Source: Henricia sp. BOLD:AAB3569
Lineage: Eukaryota > Echinodermata > Asteroidea > Spinulosida > Echinasteridae
Direction: 5' to 3'
Assembly: GCA_037783545.1 (NCBI GenBank)
Contig: JBBELK010000388.1
Coordinates: 62,001-126,000, forward strand
Length of the DNA: 64,000 nucleotides
The notes under the pieces were generated by a model. It worked only from the letters and a program-made list of their open reading frames with translations. It had not been told where the DNA came from and ran no database searches. Below are positions 1 through 13,037 of this stretch, piece after piece (the first letter of the stretch is position 1; every line of letters starts with the position of its first letter). The position numbers and the translations under genes are program-made.

Positions 1-310
1 CACCAGTTTGAGCAGCATCCAGTCAGTTTAGATTGCCTTGAAGAAACAACTCACTCCAGTCGCAAAGTTCATTATTTTATTCTGCCACGTCCTTCTGATT
101 GCGTCCTGCGTGATTGCGATGTGGTGGTCCATATACTCCCTTCATGGCTATTGTCGGAGCGCCTTATGGGAGTGGGCTGCCACTGCTGCCACTGCTGTTC
201 TCATCCAGGCTATAATTTGTGATACCATCAAGGCTGCCATCATAACGTTTCTCAAGCGGTTGTCCTTCGAGGAAGAGACAAAACCAAAGCCCTACTCCAT
301 CATTCTCTAA
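1..310 (+). pseudogene. Mini-polycystin-1-like gene, copy 1, 3' end of last exon with nonsense codon
   Basis: The window opens inside the last exon of a gene whose better copies lie at 37853-42917 and 47526-53046. Alignment with those copies fixes the frame: codons run from base 2, and the CAG present in every other copy is TAG here (29-31). The stop comes about 88 codons early and removes the last two membrane segments (TM4 and TM5). Downstream of the stop the frame stays open to the normal stop at 308-310 and carries two conservative changes (Val to Ala) relative to other copies. Upstream exons are outside the window, so I cannot tell whether the rest of this copy is intact. It may be a pseudogene or a gene for a shorter three-helix product. 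Confidence 0.7.
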
Positions 311-371
311 TCTGTATCGCACAGATTTATAATACGCATACTGGCCATATAAATCACAGTCATCAAGTTCG

Positions 372-681
372 ATTAGCCTTTTGCGTGTTTCACATAAATA
401 GCATCTAACGTACGGAATCTCTTTATTTCACCTGTACCCAATAGATGACCATACTAGATATTTGTTGCTATGTAATGGGTGCACGTGACCGGTGTGAAGT
501 ACATAATACATACCATGTTCACTGTACGACAGAATGGCATAAAATAACCAGACTGTTGGTTGCTATAGGCAGTGGCCTGCACCGTGTAGCAACATAGTAT
601 GCAAACTTTCTGAACGGCACACTGAAAGTGAAGAATTCGGAGTGCCAGCCATAGTGCAACGGTTACTCGCAAAAGGCTAAT
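372..681. repeat. Possible 310-bp MITE with 14-bp terminal inverted repeats
   Basis: ATTAGCCTTTTGCG at 372-385 is the exact reverse complement of 668-681. The segment lies just behind the stop codon and recurs in each unit copy (about 28194-28503, 42979-43288). No clear target duplication is visible, so it could also be a structured part of the 3' UTR. Confidence 0.3.
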
Positions 682-1896
682 TACAGTGTAGGTTCTGCCG
701 TGAACCTACTGGATTAACTTTGGATCATGATATACACAAAATTTACCAAATAAAACAATTTCAACTGCAAAGCATAACAAGCAAACGAAATGTTAAAAAC
801 AAAAAAAAACCTAAACATTAAATGCTGCAAATCAAATATGGTGAATATTTCACCATACTGCATTCGTGCAGTTGTAAATATGTAAATATATGTTGTGTTT
901 GAAAAAAAATATATATATATATAAAAAGAAAAAAATATGTATAAAATATAAAAAGGGGAAATTTACTATACTGGCTATGGTCAAATTAAAGAGACTAGAA
1001 AAAAATTATCAACACTCAATGTAAGTTTCCAAAACAAAACAAAATTAAAGCAAATATTTACACCGACTGGAGAGTTTGTGCTATACAGAAAGAATATCTT
1101 GTACTTCCAGATTACTTTCAGGTGATTTTAAGCTTCCTGACGAAGTAGAGAAAATACTAATTATTTTCCAGGGACATTTCTCAAATTTCTCAGTGCACAC
1201 TAGCAAATATCATTGTACATTACACTAACTGTTGTACAATTCGGGTGATCAAAGTCTGGTTAAAGAAAGAAAACTTTGTAAATTCACAAGATGTTTAACA
1301 ATGTTTTTAAAAATGTGTTGATACTAGAATAATCATGGAAAATGAAAGAATATCATCCTTTATTCATTTAATAAAATATTTGCATCAACGGTGTTTATCG
1401 ATCATGAAACTCCTAAAATGAAATTTGTAACTTTCAGCAAACAAGTATATCTGAATTCTGTAAAAATCTGTAAAAAGCCAGTTTTATAGTTTAATAGAAA
1501 GCGAAGAAATGTATTTTGAATTATGTACAGAATTACACACTGGAATGATTCATTCAGAACACAAACTCATTGCTTATAATGCAATTATCTCATTTTTAAT
1601 AGTTCTTGTTCATATTTGTTTGTATCAATGTATCGGTATATGGTACAACATCATGGTGATTAATTACAATTCTGCGATGAGGGGGGAAAAAATCTGGTGT
1701 GTTGAACTATTTTATTATGTGTGCTTGCCTTCAAATAATGTGGATTGGAAAGCTGGAGAACAAAAGACAAGGTGAAAGTATTTGTGAGTTCGTACAAAGC
1801 AAGATAGTTCTAAGGGGGGAAAAGACATTTCTAAGTAAGAGGAAAAACAGACTGCAAAATTTTTTTTGACAGGGTCACACTAGTCTACCACAACTA

Positions 1897-2086
1897 AGGG
1901 GCCATCCATAAAGTACGTAGGCACGGGGGGAGGGGGAGAGTTATTGGTTTTTTTTAAAGCCAATGCGTACACCTAACGTTAAAGTATATGGGTGACGTCA
2001 CGAATTTTGCGTACGTTAAAGTATATGGGCATGGGGGCGGGGGTCTAAACACGTCGGCATTTTGTGCGTATTTATGGATGGCCCCT
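1897..2086. mobile_element. MITE with AGGGGCCATCCATAAA inverted ends
   Basis: About 190 bp bounded by AGGGGCCATCCATAAA and its reverse complement, without coding capacity. It contains G-rich runs and a TGACGTCA. It sits at the same place in the unit copies at 29719-29908 and 44250-44439, so insertion preceded unit duplication. Ends of this kind are widespread among invertebrate MITEs; I do not assign a superfamily. Confidence 0.6.
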
Positions 2087-4363
2087 AAACGAGAGTCACC
2101 TGGACTGAACTGTCACGAGAAAATTCCACGCCGTTATGGTTTCATCATTTTCCACCACCATATTTGCGAAATAAAAGTGCGACATTGCGAATTATTTGCA
2201 AAGATATTTGCGATTTGCGATGTCCCTTGTATGTATACGCCACGATATTATACTAAACAATATTTTGCTCGCTTCATTGGAAAATAATATCTTAATCAGA
2301 AAACTGTGGTGTGGCGCGTTTGAGATGCGTTCCTGGGGCCCGCCCGGCACGGCTTGTGAATTCGTAATCCATGATCCAAGATTCCGCGCACACTGTGACG
2401 AAAAAGCGAAAAGCACCCTAACATGCATGTAGCTGTGATATTTTTTTCTCAGACCAAATGGCTCCATCCTAGACAAGACAGTATAATAGCACACTGATTT
2501 CTTTTCCCCTAAAATGAGCCTGTAGGCCTACTTATTTTTTTCCCAGGAGATTTTCAAAAACGGGAAAATATATATTTGAAAAATTACGCAGTTTCCCGGC
2601 TTTGAAAAAAGGGTTGAAGACAGATAACATGATTGGGAAAAGGAACAACCGCATAACTAATGTTGATAAACTGTCCTGTTTCAGCCACATAATCAGAAAA
2701 CCTGAGAAATCCGTGCATGGTAAAAAAAAAAAAAGAAGAAGGGGTCTGCAGACAGTTGACAATTTCTCTTAGCTCACAAAGGTACCATTTTACCATTGCT
2801 ATATCAACATTTTTAGTCACATAGGTTTTTCTTGTAAATTCGTGAACTAAAGTTTTGGTTAAAGTTACATTGTCCGTACGTGGTTCTCAGCAAATTCGAT
2901 TTGTTTTTTCTCAGAACGAATTTTTAAAGCATTTACTTTACTTTGACAAAATAAAAACATCATATTTTGTATTTTAGACATCACCAAGTCTGTGAAAAAC
3001 GCCGTTTTTTGTACGGCCGTTTTTGCGGCTTTGCTTTTAATTGCCGTGAGTTGAATAATTGCGGACCGACAATAATTCGAAATACAAGTATTGACAGTAA
3101 TTGTTTGATAACTAAACGTTGGTCGATTTTTGTCCGTTGATGTCTCATTTGAATTAAGGTGAATAACTTGTATGTTTCTAGAAAAGTATCACCTTTCGAC
3201 GTGCAACACTCAAATCACGCGGACATATCATCTTTAACTGCAAAACAATGTTAGGGCTTTAAAACATAGCATTTTCTCCTGAAAAAGTACCATATTTTTA
3301 ACACGGGAAAAACCATGTGGTGTTTTGTAATCGCATTTCCATCAACACATTTAGTCGGGTTTTTCTTGTCAAATTGCGAAGTACCCGATAAATGTTTGGG
3401 TAACTGCAAATGATGTATTGGGCCTGGGGATTTAAAATTTGGATGTTTAGGGGTGCAGCCAAGTAAAAATAGGTAGAGATCTGTGCGACGAGCTCATGAA
3501 TATTTTGTATGCCCTCAAACTGTTCTTTATTAGGGAGAGTTGCGAGCTGAACGAGTGTGGTCTTGTGTAAAATATGACTATCGTCGCTATGTGGGGTATT
3601 TTTTCTTCCAACTATAAACATTTTAGACACTGTAGCTCCTATAAGTGGCCCTATTTTGCCCAGTAGCGTATGTGCCTTTGTTCCAAAATGGGTGCTGGTC
3701 TAGTTAGCAAGTTTCACTGTTGCAGGGGTAGTTTTGTTTCAAGTGGACATTAGGGAATAAAAGTGACGGATTACCCCCATAAAATTGAACAGAATTGAAA
3801 AGATGAGACTTCAGTGAGTATTCCGGTTGTTATCCTGAGAAGCTGAGAGAGTTGTGAGTATTTTAAAATGATTTTTGAAAATTGGGCATTTAGCATTGGT
3901 AAATTCACTGTAAAATACCGCGTGCTTGAACGAATTTGCGGCCCAAAGGGATTTTGAGAAACGGCGCAAACCTCCTCGAAAAAGGCGTTATTTGGGCCCA
4001 GTTTATTTATTTATTTATTTATTTCTGTGGCAGAGGTTTCATCTTCGTCCATTTTGATTTCTACAACAATAAATGTTTTGTTTTGTTGCTGCACGACGCG
4101 TGGGTTCAGGCGATGGCGTCACAAAAGTACTCGGACGAATCCAATATTTTGTTTTTGGGGGAATGGGCCCCTCGCTCGATGTACGTTAATCAGCATTCTC
4201 ATTTCCCTACAGTGCTACCGCTGATAATTTGACAGCATTTGTTTTCACACATATGATGATTGATCACTTCACTTCTACAGCGTTTAAAGTAGGCCAACTC
4301 CTCTTTTTCAGTTCTTTTTTGTTGTTATTGTGCGGCCGGAGATGCACTCCTTCTACAAAATCC

Positions 4364-5252
4364 TAGCCTTGTCCAAGGGCTGTGAAATTGTGTGAATCCG
4401 TGAAGAATTTGCCTGTATGCTATGCAGCGAAAGTGCGCCATCACGCGGTGAATTGTAGCCAACTGCAAAATAGTCTGGTTGCCGAAATATCTTGGTTAGA
4501 GTCCTGACTTCACGGGCGAGGCTGGATCACAGCCTTGTTCTTTATGTATTCGATTTATTATGTGTTTCTTTATAACTGCGTTGGAAATCCGACGCAATTA
4601 CTTATGCGAAACCCGAGTGCTTATAAATATTCATATCTTACATAACATCCAATCAGAGCTCATACTCGGGTAAATTATGCGCGTGACCGGTTTGCAAGCA
4701 TCTAAACGTTTGTACGTCGTACATGTGTAGTGTACATGTAGGCCTGTTTGATGCAATTATGGCGACATCACACGTAGTGATACAACTGAGGAAATCAACG
4801 GTAGTTTGAATTATGCAGCCTACAAATTGCAAATTGATGACTTTCACGAAGACCAGAAGATATCCCTCACATATATTTTGTAAAGGTATGACGTGTTTGT
4901 GAACTTACCAACTGGGTATAGGCCTGGGCTACGTACGGAAAATCTGCTATTTTTCAAACGGCACCGTATTGTTCTGTCAAAACAACCGTTAACCAATGAG
5001 CTTTTACGTCTCGCTGCTCTCTTTGAAAAATTAGCATAAAGAGTCCCCGCCCATAAAACACATCGAATACATAAAGAACAAGGCTGTGATCCAGCCTCGC
5101 CCGTGAAGTCAGGACTCTAACCAAGATATTTCGGCAACCAGACTATTTTGCAGTTGGCTACAATTCACCGCGTGATGGCGCACTTTCGCTGCATAGCATA
5201 CAGGCAAATTCTTCACGGATTCACACAATTTCACAGCCCTTGGACAAGGCTA
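4364..5252. mobile_element. 889-bp TIR element with 191-bp inverted repeats and 9-bp target duplication
   Basis: Left repeat 4364-4554 and right repeat 5062-5252 are inverted copies of each other starting TAGCCTTGTCCAAGG. They are flanked by the direct repeat ACAAAATCC (4355-4363 and 5253-5261). The same site in the other unit copies (about 36968 and 46648) has one ACAAAATCC and no insert, which proves insertion and defines both ends. There is no transposase. Long TIRs with a 9-bp duplication fit a nonautonomous Mutator-like element; that assignment is an inference. Confidence 0.85.
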
Positions 5253-5348
5253 ACAAAATCCATGCAACGCGCGGACAACTAGTCACGCGCCCTCTGTTTA
5301 AATATATCCCATAGTTCCTTGCGAAAAGTTAACTAGCGAAATTTCGGC

Positions 5349-8340
5349 CTTTTAAAACAATTCAGCTCCAAATTCGCGTAATTTGACACCACATTACGTA
5401 ACCACCGTCCACGTGATGACGTCACCATTGGTATAGTCATAAGGTCCACATGTGTGGAAACATTTCGTTCCGTAGAACTATGGTCAAATTCACTACCACT
5501 TTGAATCTACATGTATTTGCATTGAAAATGCTAAAAAATTGCACATTTTCGAACAACTTCCGGTTTGGACCGGAAGTAGGCGTCACACAGGGGTCATGAC
5601 ATCGTATGATTTGTTCAGTTCATTTAGACTTATCATGTTGTTAAAGAATTGTTCAAGTATCTATTACGGTTCTTGAGATATAAATTTTGGAAATAATAAC
5701 CTTAGAATTTGTGTAATTTGACACCCGATGACGTCATGATTACGTCACACTAGATGCCATCATGATACTATACAATAACATGCTGGTGAAAGTCTGCCAT
5801 ATGGCTTATGTCTGTATCTAAAAGATCCAGCTTGGTTTGATGGGCATTGTTGCTCGGTAAGTGTACAAATTAAGATTTCCGTTTTCGTTGAACTTTGACC
5901 TCCAATTGACCCCAGAAGGAAGGGTCAGATGAAAATGCCCACACTAAGAAAATTGTTGGCCATGATCTGATCTATAAGCCTGTCAAATACGAAGATCTTG
6001 GGTCACGTGGTTTTCGAGACGGAAGCATTTTAAAACATGCATATTTTGGTTATTTTTGGGATGTAATTTGATACTTGATGACGTCACGATGACGTCACAC
6101 GTGATGCTATCATGATATTATACATGCTGGTAAAAGTCTGCCATAGGACCCATGCCTGTACTTAGTTTCCTGAAGATTCAGCATGGTTTGATGGACATTG
6201 CTGCTCAATAAGTGCAAACATTGAGATTTTCGTTTTCGTTGAACTTTGACCTCAAATTGACCCCAGAAGGAAGGGTCAGATGAAAATGCCCACACGAAGA
6301 AAATTGTTGGCCATGATCTGATCTATAAGCCTGCCAATTACGAAGATCATGGGTCACGTGGTTTTCCAGACGGAAGCATTTTAAAACATGCATATTTTGG
6401 TCATTTTTTGGTTGTAATTTGATACCCGATGACGTCACGGTGACGTCACACTTGTATGCACACCTTCACATTGGGGTTGATGTTCCTACCAAGTTTCAAG
6501 TTGATAGCTTGAACCGTTTCGAAGAAAAGCTCTGGAAACGTTTGAGTGGAAAAAGAAGAAAAAAAACTAGAGGTATGACGTTTGTTGTTACAAACGCCAG
6601 GTGATCGGGCGATATGAATATTGACTTCATTGTGACGTCACACTTGGTTGAAATTGGTTGAAAACTTGAGTTGGTCGATGTTTCAAAAGAAACATTCACA
6701 TATCGATTGCCAGTATTGGAATTCTCAAAACATGACTATTCAACGCTAAAATTGTGTATCTGATGTCGTCATTATTGGCGCAGTCAATCTCAATTACAGT
6801 TCCCAAGAATTTGTCATTTGAGATCATATTACGTAACCACCGAGCATGTGACGACGTCATCATTTGTATAGTCATAAAGTCCACATATGTGTGGGAACAA
6901 TTCGTCCTGTAGAACCATGGTCAAATTCCCTACCACTTTGGCTCTATTTGCATTCAAAATGCTAAAAATGGCACATTTTCGAACAACTTCCGGTTTGGAC
7001 CGGAGGTTTGGGTCACACAGGGGTCATGTCATTGTAAGATTTGTTTAGTTCATTGAGACCTATCATGCTGTGAAAGAATTATTCAAGTATCTATTAAGGT
7101 TCTTGAGATATTAATTTTTGAAAAAAATTACCTCTGAATGTTTGTAATTTAACACCTGTGACGACATTATGACGTCACAGTTTTGTGCACAAATTGTTCA
7201 ACAATTTGTTAAACATCAAGTTCTGAAATGTGGTGAAAAAATCGTGCAAATATCTGCTGTAGTTCTCAAGATACAGCATTTTAAAACAATTCAGCTCCAA
7301 ATTCGCGTAATTTGACACCACATTACGTAACCACCGTCCACGTGATGACGTCACCATTGGTACAGTCATAAGGTCCACATGTGTGGAAACATTTCGTTCC
7401 GTAGAACTATGGTCAAATTCACTACCACTTTGAATCTACATGTATTTGCATTGAAAATGCTAAAAAATTGCACATTTTCGAACAACTTCCGGTTTGGACC
7501 GGAAGTAGGCGTCACACAGGGGTCATGACATCGTATGATTTGTTCAGTTCATTTAGACTTATCATGTTGTTAAAGAATTGTTCAAGTATCTATTACGGTT
7601 CTTGAGATATAAATTTTGGAAATAACCTTTGAATTTGTGTAATTTGACACCCGATGACGTCATGATTACGTCACACTTGATGCCATCATGATACTATACA
7701 TGCTGGTGAAAGTCTGCCATATGGCTTATGTCTGTATCTAATTTACTAAAGATCCAGCTTGGTTTGATGGGCATTGTTGCTCGGTAAGTGTACAAATTAA
7801 GATTTCCGTTTTCGTTGAACTTTGACCTCAAATTGACCCCAGAAGGAAGGGTCAGATGAAAATGCCCACATGAAGAAAATTGTTGGCCATGATCTGATCT
7901 ATAAGCCTGCCAAATACGAAGATCTTGGGTCACGTGGTTTTCGAGACGGAAGCATTTTAAAACATGCATATTTTGGTTATTTTTGGGATGTAATTTGATA
8001 CTTGAAGACGTCACGATGACGTCACACGTGATGCCATCATGATATTATACATTCTGGTAAAAGTCTGCCATAGGACCTATGCCTGTACTTAGTTTCCTGA
8101 AGATTCAGCATGGTTTGATGGACATTGCTGCTCAATAAGTGCAAAAATTGAGATTTTCGTTTTCGTTGAACTTTGACCTCAAATTGACCCCAGAAGGAAG
8201 GGTCAGATGAAACTGCCCACGGGAAGAAAATTGTTTGCCATGATCTGATCTATAAGCCTGCCAAATACGAAGATCATGGGTCACGTAGTTTTCCAGACGG
8301 AAGCATTTTAAAACATGCATATTTTGGTCATTTTTTGGTT
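5349..8340. repeat. Direct repeats of about 1.93 kb, with 350-bp subrepeats, in the left P1 arm
   Basis: A block beginning near 5349 restarts near 7272, and the landmark GACCCCAGAAGGAAGG recurs near 5905, 6255, 7834 and 8184 (spacings 350, 1579, 350). The block has no long reading frame. It contains eleven exact TGACGTCA palindromes, at 5417, 5729, 6079, 6090, 6430, 6441, 6633, 7170, 7346, 7655 and 8017. It also has paired inverted ETS-like sites (ACTTCCGG with CCGGAAGT) at 5556-5577 and 7487-7508. It is probably transposon-derived, because the matching place in other units lacks it: their sequence goes directly from the common ...TTTCGGCC into the gene promoter region. The mirror image is at 9979-12970. 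Confidence 0.7.
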
Positions 8341-9979
8341 ATATAGGTTATTGACGACTGTTTGTTGTAGACGTTTGATTCTGGATATGCACAGTTTGCC
8401 CTTCACTTTTTGTGTTGGAGATGCACCATCACCTCGTGGAAAATAAGTCGGCATTTTCCTCTCAATTTTGTAGCTTTTATTTGCATGCTGAGATGTATTG
8501 CAGGGTCAACACAACGTTCAGTATACCGGGGATTTACCTTGGCTCATTAAAATACAGGAATACCATGAATTCAGCGGCAATTGCCGTCTGAATCCATTGT
8601 ATTCCCGTACTATGAGGCAGGCTGCACGCTCCTGTATACCCCCCACTGCAGGCAGTATAGCACTGCACTACATTACAAATAACACGCAAATAAAAACCAA
8701 AAACGTAAGAGAAATACCGACTTGCCTTTCACGACATGTAGAGCAGCTACTTCACGGTTAAATCAGCACTTCACTGAGGAATTTCCAGAACACATTTCGG
8801 CATGAAACGTCTGGCAAAAGCTGGCATTTTTAGACATTAAATTGCACGTCCCACTACATGCACGGTGCAGTTAATGACTGAATTTTGCTGTTGTAATTTC
8901 CCGCGCGACAGCGTACATTGGTACTCGCTATCAACGCCGCACAATTGCTGCCGCGTACCAGGGAACATGGGCGGAAAACAGTAGATTTAACTGTTGTGGA
9001 ACAGTAAACTGTCTGTATTTGAACAAAAGAGTATTCAAAGTGTCTTGTTCCTGAACAAAACTGTAATTTAACGGCAAATCGTCTGTAATCAAACAGACAA
9101 ATATGTTTAAAATGTACACAGACGGAAGAATGTTTGTGCAATAACAACAAATTCCCAAAACAGTAAAATTTGTTGTTATTGCACAAACATTCTTCCGTCT
9201 GTGTACATTTTAAACATATTTGTCTGTTTGATTACAGACGATTTGCCGTTAAATTACAGTTTTGTTCAGGAACAAGACACTTTGAATACTCTTTTGTTCA
9301 AATACAGACAGTTTACTGTTCCACAACAGTTAAATCTACTGTTTTCCGCCCATGTTCCCTGGTACGCGGCAGCAATTGTGCGGCGTTGATAGCGAGTACC
9401 AATGTACGCTGTCGCGCGGGAAATTACAACAGCAAAATTCAGTCATTAACTGCACCGTGCATGTAGTGGGACGTGCAATTTAATGTCTAAAAATGCCAGC
9501 TTTTGCCAGACGTTTCATGCCGAAATGTGTTCTGGAAATTCCTCAGTGAAGTGCTGATTTAACCGTGAAGTAGCTGCTCTACATGTCGTGAAAGGCAAGT
9601 CGGTATTTCTCTTACGTTTTTGGTTTTTATTTGCGTGTTATTTGTAATGTAGTGCAGTGCTATACTGCCTGCAGTGGGGGGTATACAGGAGCGTGCAGCC
9701 TGCCTCATAGTACGGGAATACAATGGATTCAGACGGCAATTGCCGCTGAATTCATGGTATTCCTGTATTTTAATGAGCCAAGGTAAATCCCCGGTATACT
9801 GAACGTTGTGTTGACCCTGCAATACATCTCAGCATGCAAATAAAAGCTACAAAATTGAGAGGAAAATGCCGACTTATTTTCCACGAGGTGATGGTGCATC
9901 TCCAACACAAAAAGTGAAGGGCAAACTGTGCATATCCAGAATCAAACGTCTACAACAAACAGTCGTCAATAACCTATAT
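8341..9979. other. Centre of palindrome P1, no gene recognised
   Basis: About 0.81 kb on each side of the P1 centre, unrelated to the tandem unit and to the TGACGTCA-rich repeats. Small open frames occur in mirrored pairs and have no recognisable motif. Runs such as ACTGT/ACAGT variants near 8990-9070 look like the terminal region of a DNA transposon, but I could not define its ends. Confidence 0.4.
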
Positions 9980-12900
9980 AACCAAAAAATGACCAAAATA
10001 TGCATGTTTTAAAATGCTTCCGTCTGGAAAACTACGTGACCCATGATCTTCGTATTTGGCAGGCTTATAGATCAGATCATGGCAAACAATTTTCTTCCCG
10101 TGGGCAGTTTCATCTGACCCTTCCTTCTGGGGTCAATTTGAGGTCAAAGTTCAACGAAAACGAAAATCTCAATTTTTGCACTTATTGAGCAGCAATGTCC
10201 ATCAAACCATGCTGAATCTTCAGGAAACTAAGTACAGGCATAGGTCCTATGGCAGACTTTTACCAGAATGTATAATATCATGATGGCATCACGTGTGACG
10301 TCATCGTGACGTCTTCAAGTATCAAATTACATCCCAAAAATAACCAAAATATGCATGTTTTAAAATGCTTCCGTCTCGAAAACCACGTGACCCAAGATCT
10401 TCGTATTTGGCAGGCTTATAGATCAGATCATGGCCAACAATTTTCTTCATGTGGGCATTTTCATCTGACCCTTCCTTCTGGGGTCAATTTGAGGTCAAAG
10501 TTCAACGAAAACGGAAATCTTAATTTGTACACTTACCGAGCAACAATGCCCATCAAACCAAGCTGGATCTTTAGTAAATTAGATACAGACATAAGCCATA
10601 TGGCAGACTTTCACCAGCATGTATAGTATCATGATGGCATCAAGTGTGACGTAATCATGACGTCATCGGGTGTCAAATTACACAAATTCAAAGGTTATTT
10701 CCAAAATTTATATCTCAAGAACCGTAATAGATACTTGAACAATTCTTTAACAACATGATAAGTCTAAATGAACTGAACAAATCATACGATGTCATGACCC
10801 CTGTGTGACGCCTACTTCCGGTCCAAACCGGAAGTTGTTCGAAAATGTGCAATTTTTTAGCATTTTCAATGCAAATACATGTAGATTCAAAGTGGTAGTG
10901 AATTTGACCATAGTTCTACGGAACGAAATGTTTCCACACATGTGGACCTTATGACTGTACCAATGGTGACGTCATCACGTGGACGGTGGTTACGTAATGT
11001 GGTGTCAAATTACGCGAATTTGGAGCTGAATTGTTTTAAAATGCTGTATCTTGAGAACTACAGCAGATATTTGCACGATTTTTTCACCACATTTCAGAAC
11101 TTGATGTTTAACAAATTGTTGAACAATTTGTGCACAAAACTGTGACGTCATAATGTCGTCACAGGTGTTAAATTACAAACATTCAGAGGTAATTTTTTTC
11201 AAAAATTAATATCTCAAGAACCTTAATAGATACTTGAATAATTCTTTCACAGCATGATAGGTCTCAATGAACTAAACAAATCTTACAATGACATGACCCC
11301 TGTGTGACCCAAACCTCCGGTCCAAACCGGAAGTTGTTCGAAAATGTGCCATTTTTAGCATTTTGAATGCAAATAGAGCCAAAGTGGTAGGGAATTTGAC
11401 CATGGTTCTACAGGACGAATTGTTCCCACACATATGTGGACTTTATGACTATACAAATGATGACGTCGTCACATGCTCGGTGGTTACGTAATATGATCTC
11501 AAATGACAAATTCTTGGGAACTGTAATTGAGATTGACTGCGCCAATAATGACGACATCAGATACACAATTTTAGCGTTGAATAGTCATGTTTTGAGAATT
11601 CCAATACTGGCAATCGATATGTGAATGTTTCTTTTGAAACATCGACCAACTCAAGTTTTCAACCAATTTCAACCAAGTGTGACGTCACAATGAAGTCAAT
11701 ATTCATATCGCCCGATCACCTGGCGTTTGTAACAACAAACGTCATACCTCTAGTTTTTTTCTTCTTTTTCCACTCAAACGTTTCCAGAGCTTTTCTTCGA
11801 AACGGTTCAAGCTATCAACTTGAAACTTGGTAGGAACATCAACCCCAATGTGAAGGTGTGCATACAAGTGTGACGTCACCGTGACGTCATCGGGTATCAA
11901 ATTACAACCAAAAAATGACCAAAATATGCATGTTTTAAAATGCTTCCGTCTGGAAAACCACGTGACCCATGATCTTCGTAATTGGCAGGCTTATAGATCA
12001 GATCATGGCCAACAATTTTCTTCGTGTGGGCATTTTCATCTGACCCTTCCTTCTGGGGTCAATTTGAGGTCAAAGTTCAACGAAAACGAAAATCTCAATG
12101 TTTGCACTTATTGAGCAGCAATGTCCATCAAACCATGCTGAATCTTCAGGAAACTAAGTACAGGCATGGGTCCTATGGCAGACTTTTACCAGCATGTATA
12201 ATATCATGATAGCATCACGTGTGACGTCATCGTGACGTCATCAAGTATCAAATTACATCCCAAAAATAACCAAAATATGCATGTTTTAAAATGCTTCCGT
12301 CTCGAAAACCACGTGACCCAAGATCTTCGTATTTGACAGGCTTATAGATCAGATCATGGCCAACAATTTTCTTAGTGTGGGCATTTTCATCTGACCCTTC
12401 CTTCTGGGGTCAATTGGAGGTCAAAGTTCAACGAAAACGGAAATCTTAATTTGTACACTTACCGAGCAACAATGCCCATCAAACCAAGCTGGATCTTTTA
12501 GATACAGACATAAGCCATATGGCAGACTTTCACCAGCATGTTATTGTATAGTATCATGATGGCATCTAGTGTGACGTAATCATGACGTCATCGGGTGTCA
12601 AATTACACAAATTCTAAGGTTATTATTTCCAAAATTTATATCTCAAGAACCGTAATAGATACTTGAACAATTCTTTAACAACATGATAAGTCTAAATGAA
12701 CTGAACAAATCATACGATGTCATGACCCCTGTGTGACGCCTACTTCCGGTCCAAACCGGAAGTTGTTCGAAAATGTGCAATTTTTTAGCATTTTCAATGC
12801 AAATACATGTAGATTCAAAGTGGTAGTGAATTTGACCATAGTTCTACGGAACGAAATGTTTCCACACATGTGGACCTTATGACTATACCAATGGTGACGT

Positions 12901-13037
12901 CATCACGTGGACGGTGGTTACGTAATGTGGTGTCAAATTACGCGAATTTGGAGCTGAATTGTTTTAAAAGGCCGAAATTTCGCTAGTTAACTTTTCGCAA
13001 GGAACTATGGGATATATTTAAACAGAGGGCGCGTGAC

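Larger units (their letters stand above)
311..4354. other. 3' flank of gene copy 1, no gene seen
   Basis: AT-rich flank of the tandem unit, about 98-99% identical by eye to 28133-31332 plus 36200-36968 and to 42918-46650. A possible poly(A) signal AATAAA lies at 749-754 and is conserved in the other copies (28571, 43356, 53485). It also holds an (AT)n tract near 910-922, a small MITE (1897-2086) and a (TTTA)n tract near 4004-4024. Open frames here are short and shift or break between unit copies, so I call no gene. Confidence 0.6.

Noticed and set aside
1509..1775. Small conserved frame in the 3' flank (also 29331-29597 and 43863-44128) as a gene
   Set aside because: Conservation equals that of surrounding noncoding unit DNA, there is no recognisable domain, and copy 3 has a 265-bp deletion just before it without compensating change.
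5349..8340. CRISPR-like or satellite array
   Set aside because: Repeat spacing is irregular (350 and about 1930 bp), repeats are long and diverged, and the genome is eukaryotic.
8498..9822. Mirrored small reading frames near the centre of P1 as a gene pair
   Set aside because: They are under 111 codons, overlap each other on both strands, lack motifs, and pair only because the DNA is palindromic.
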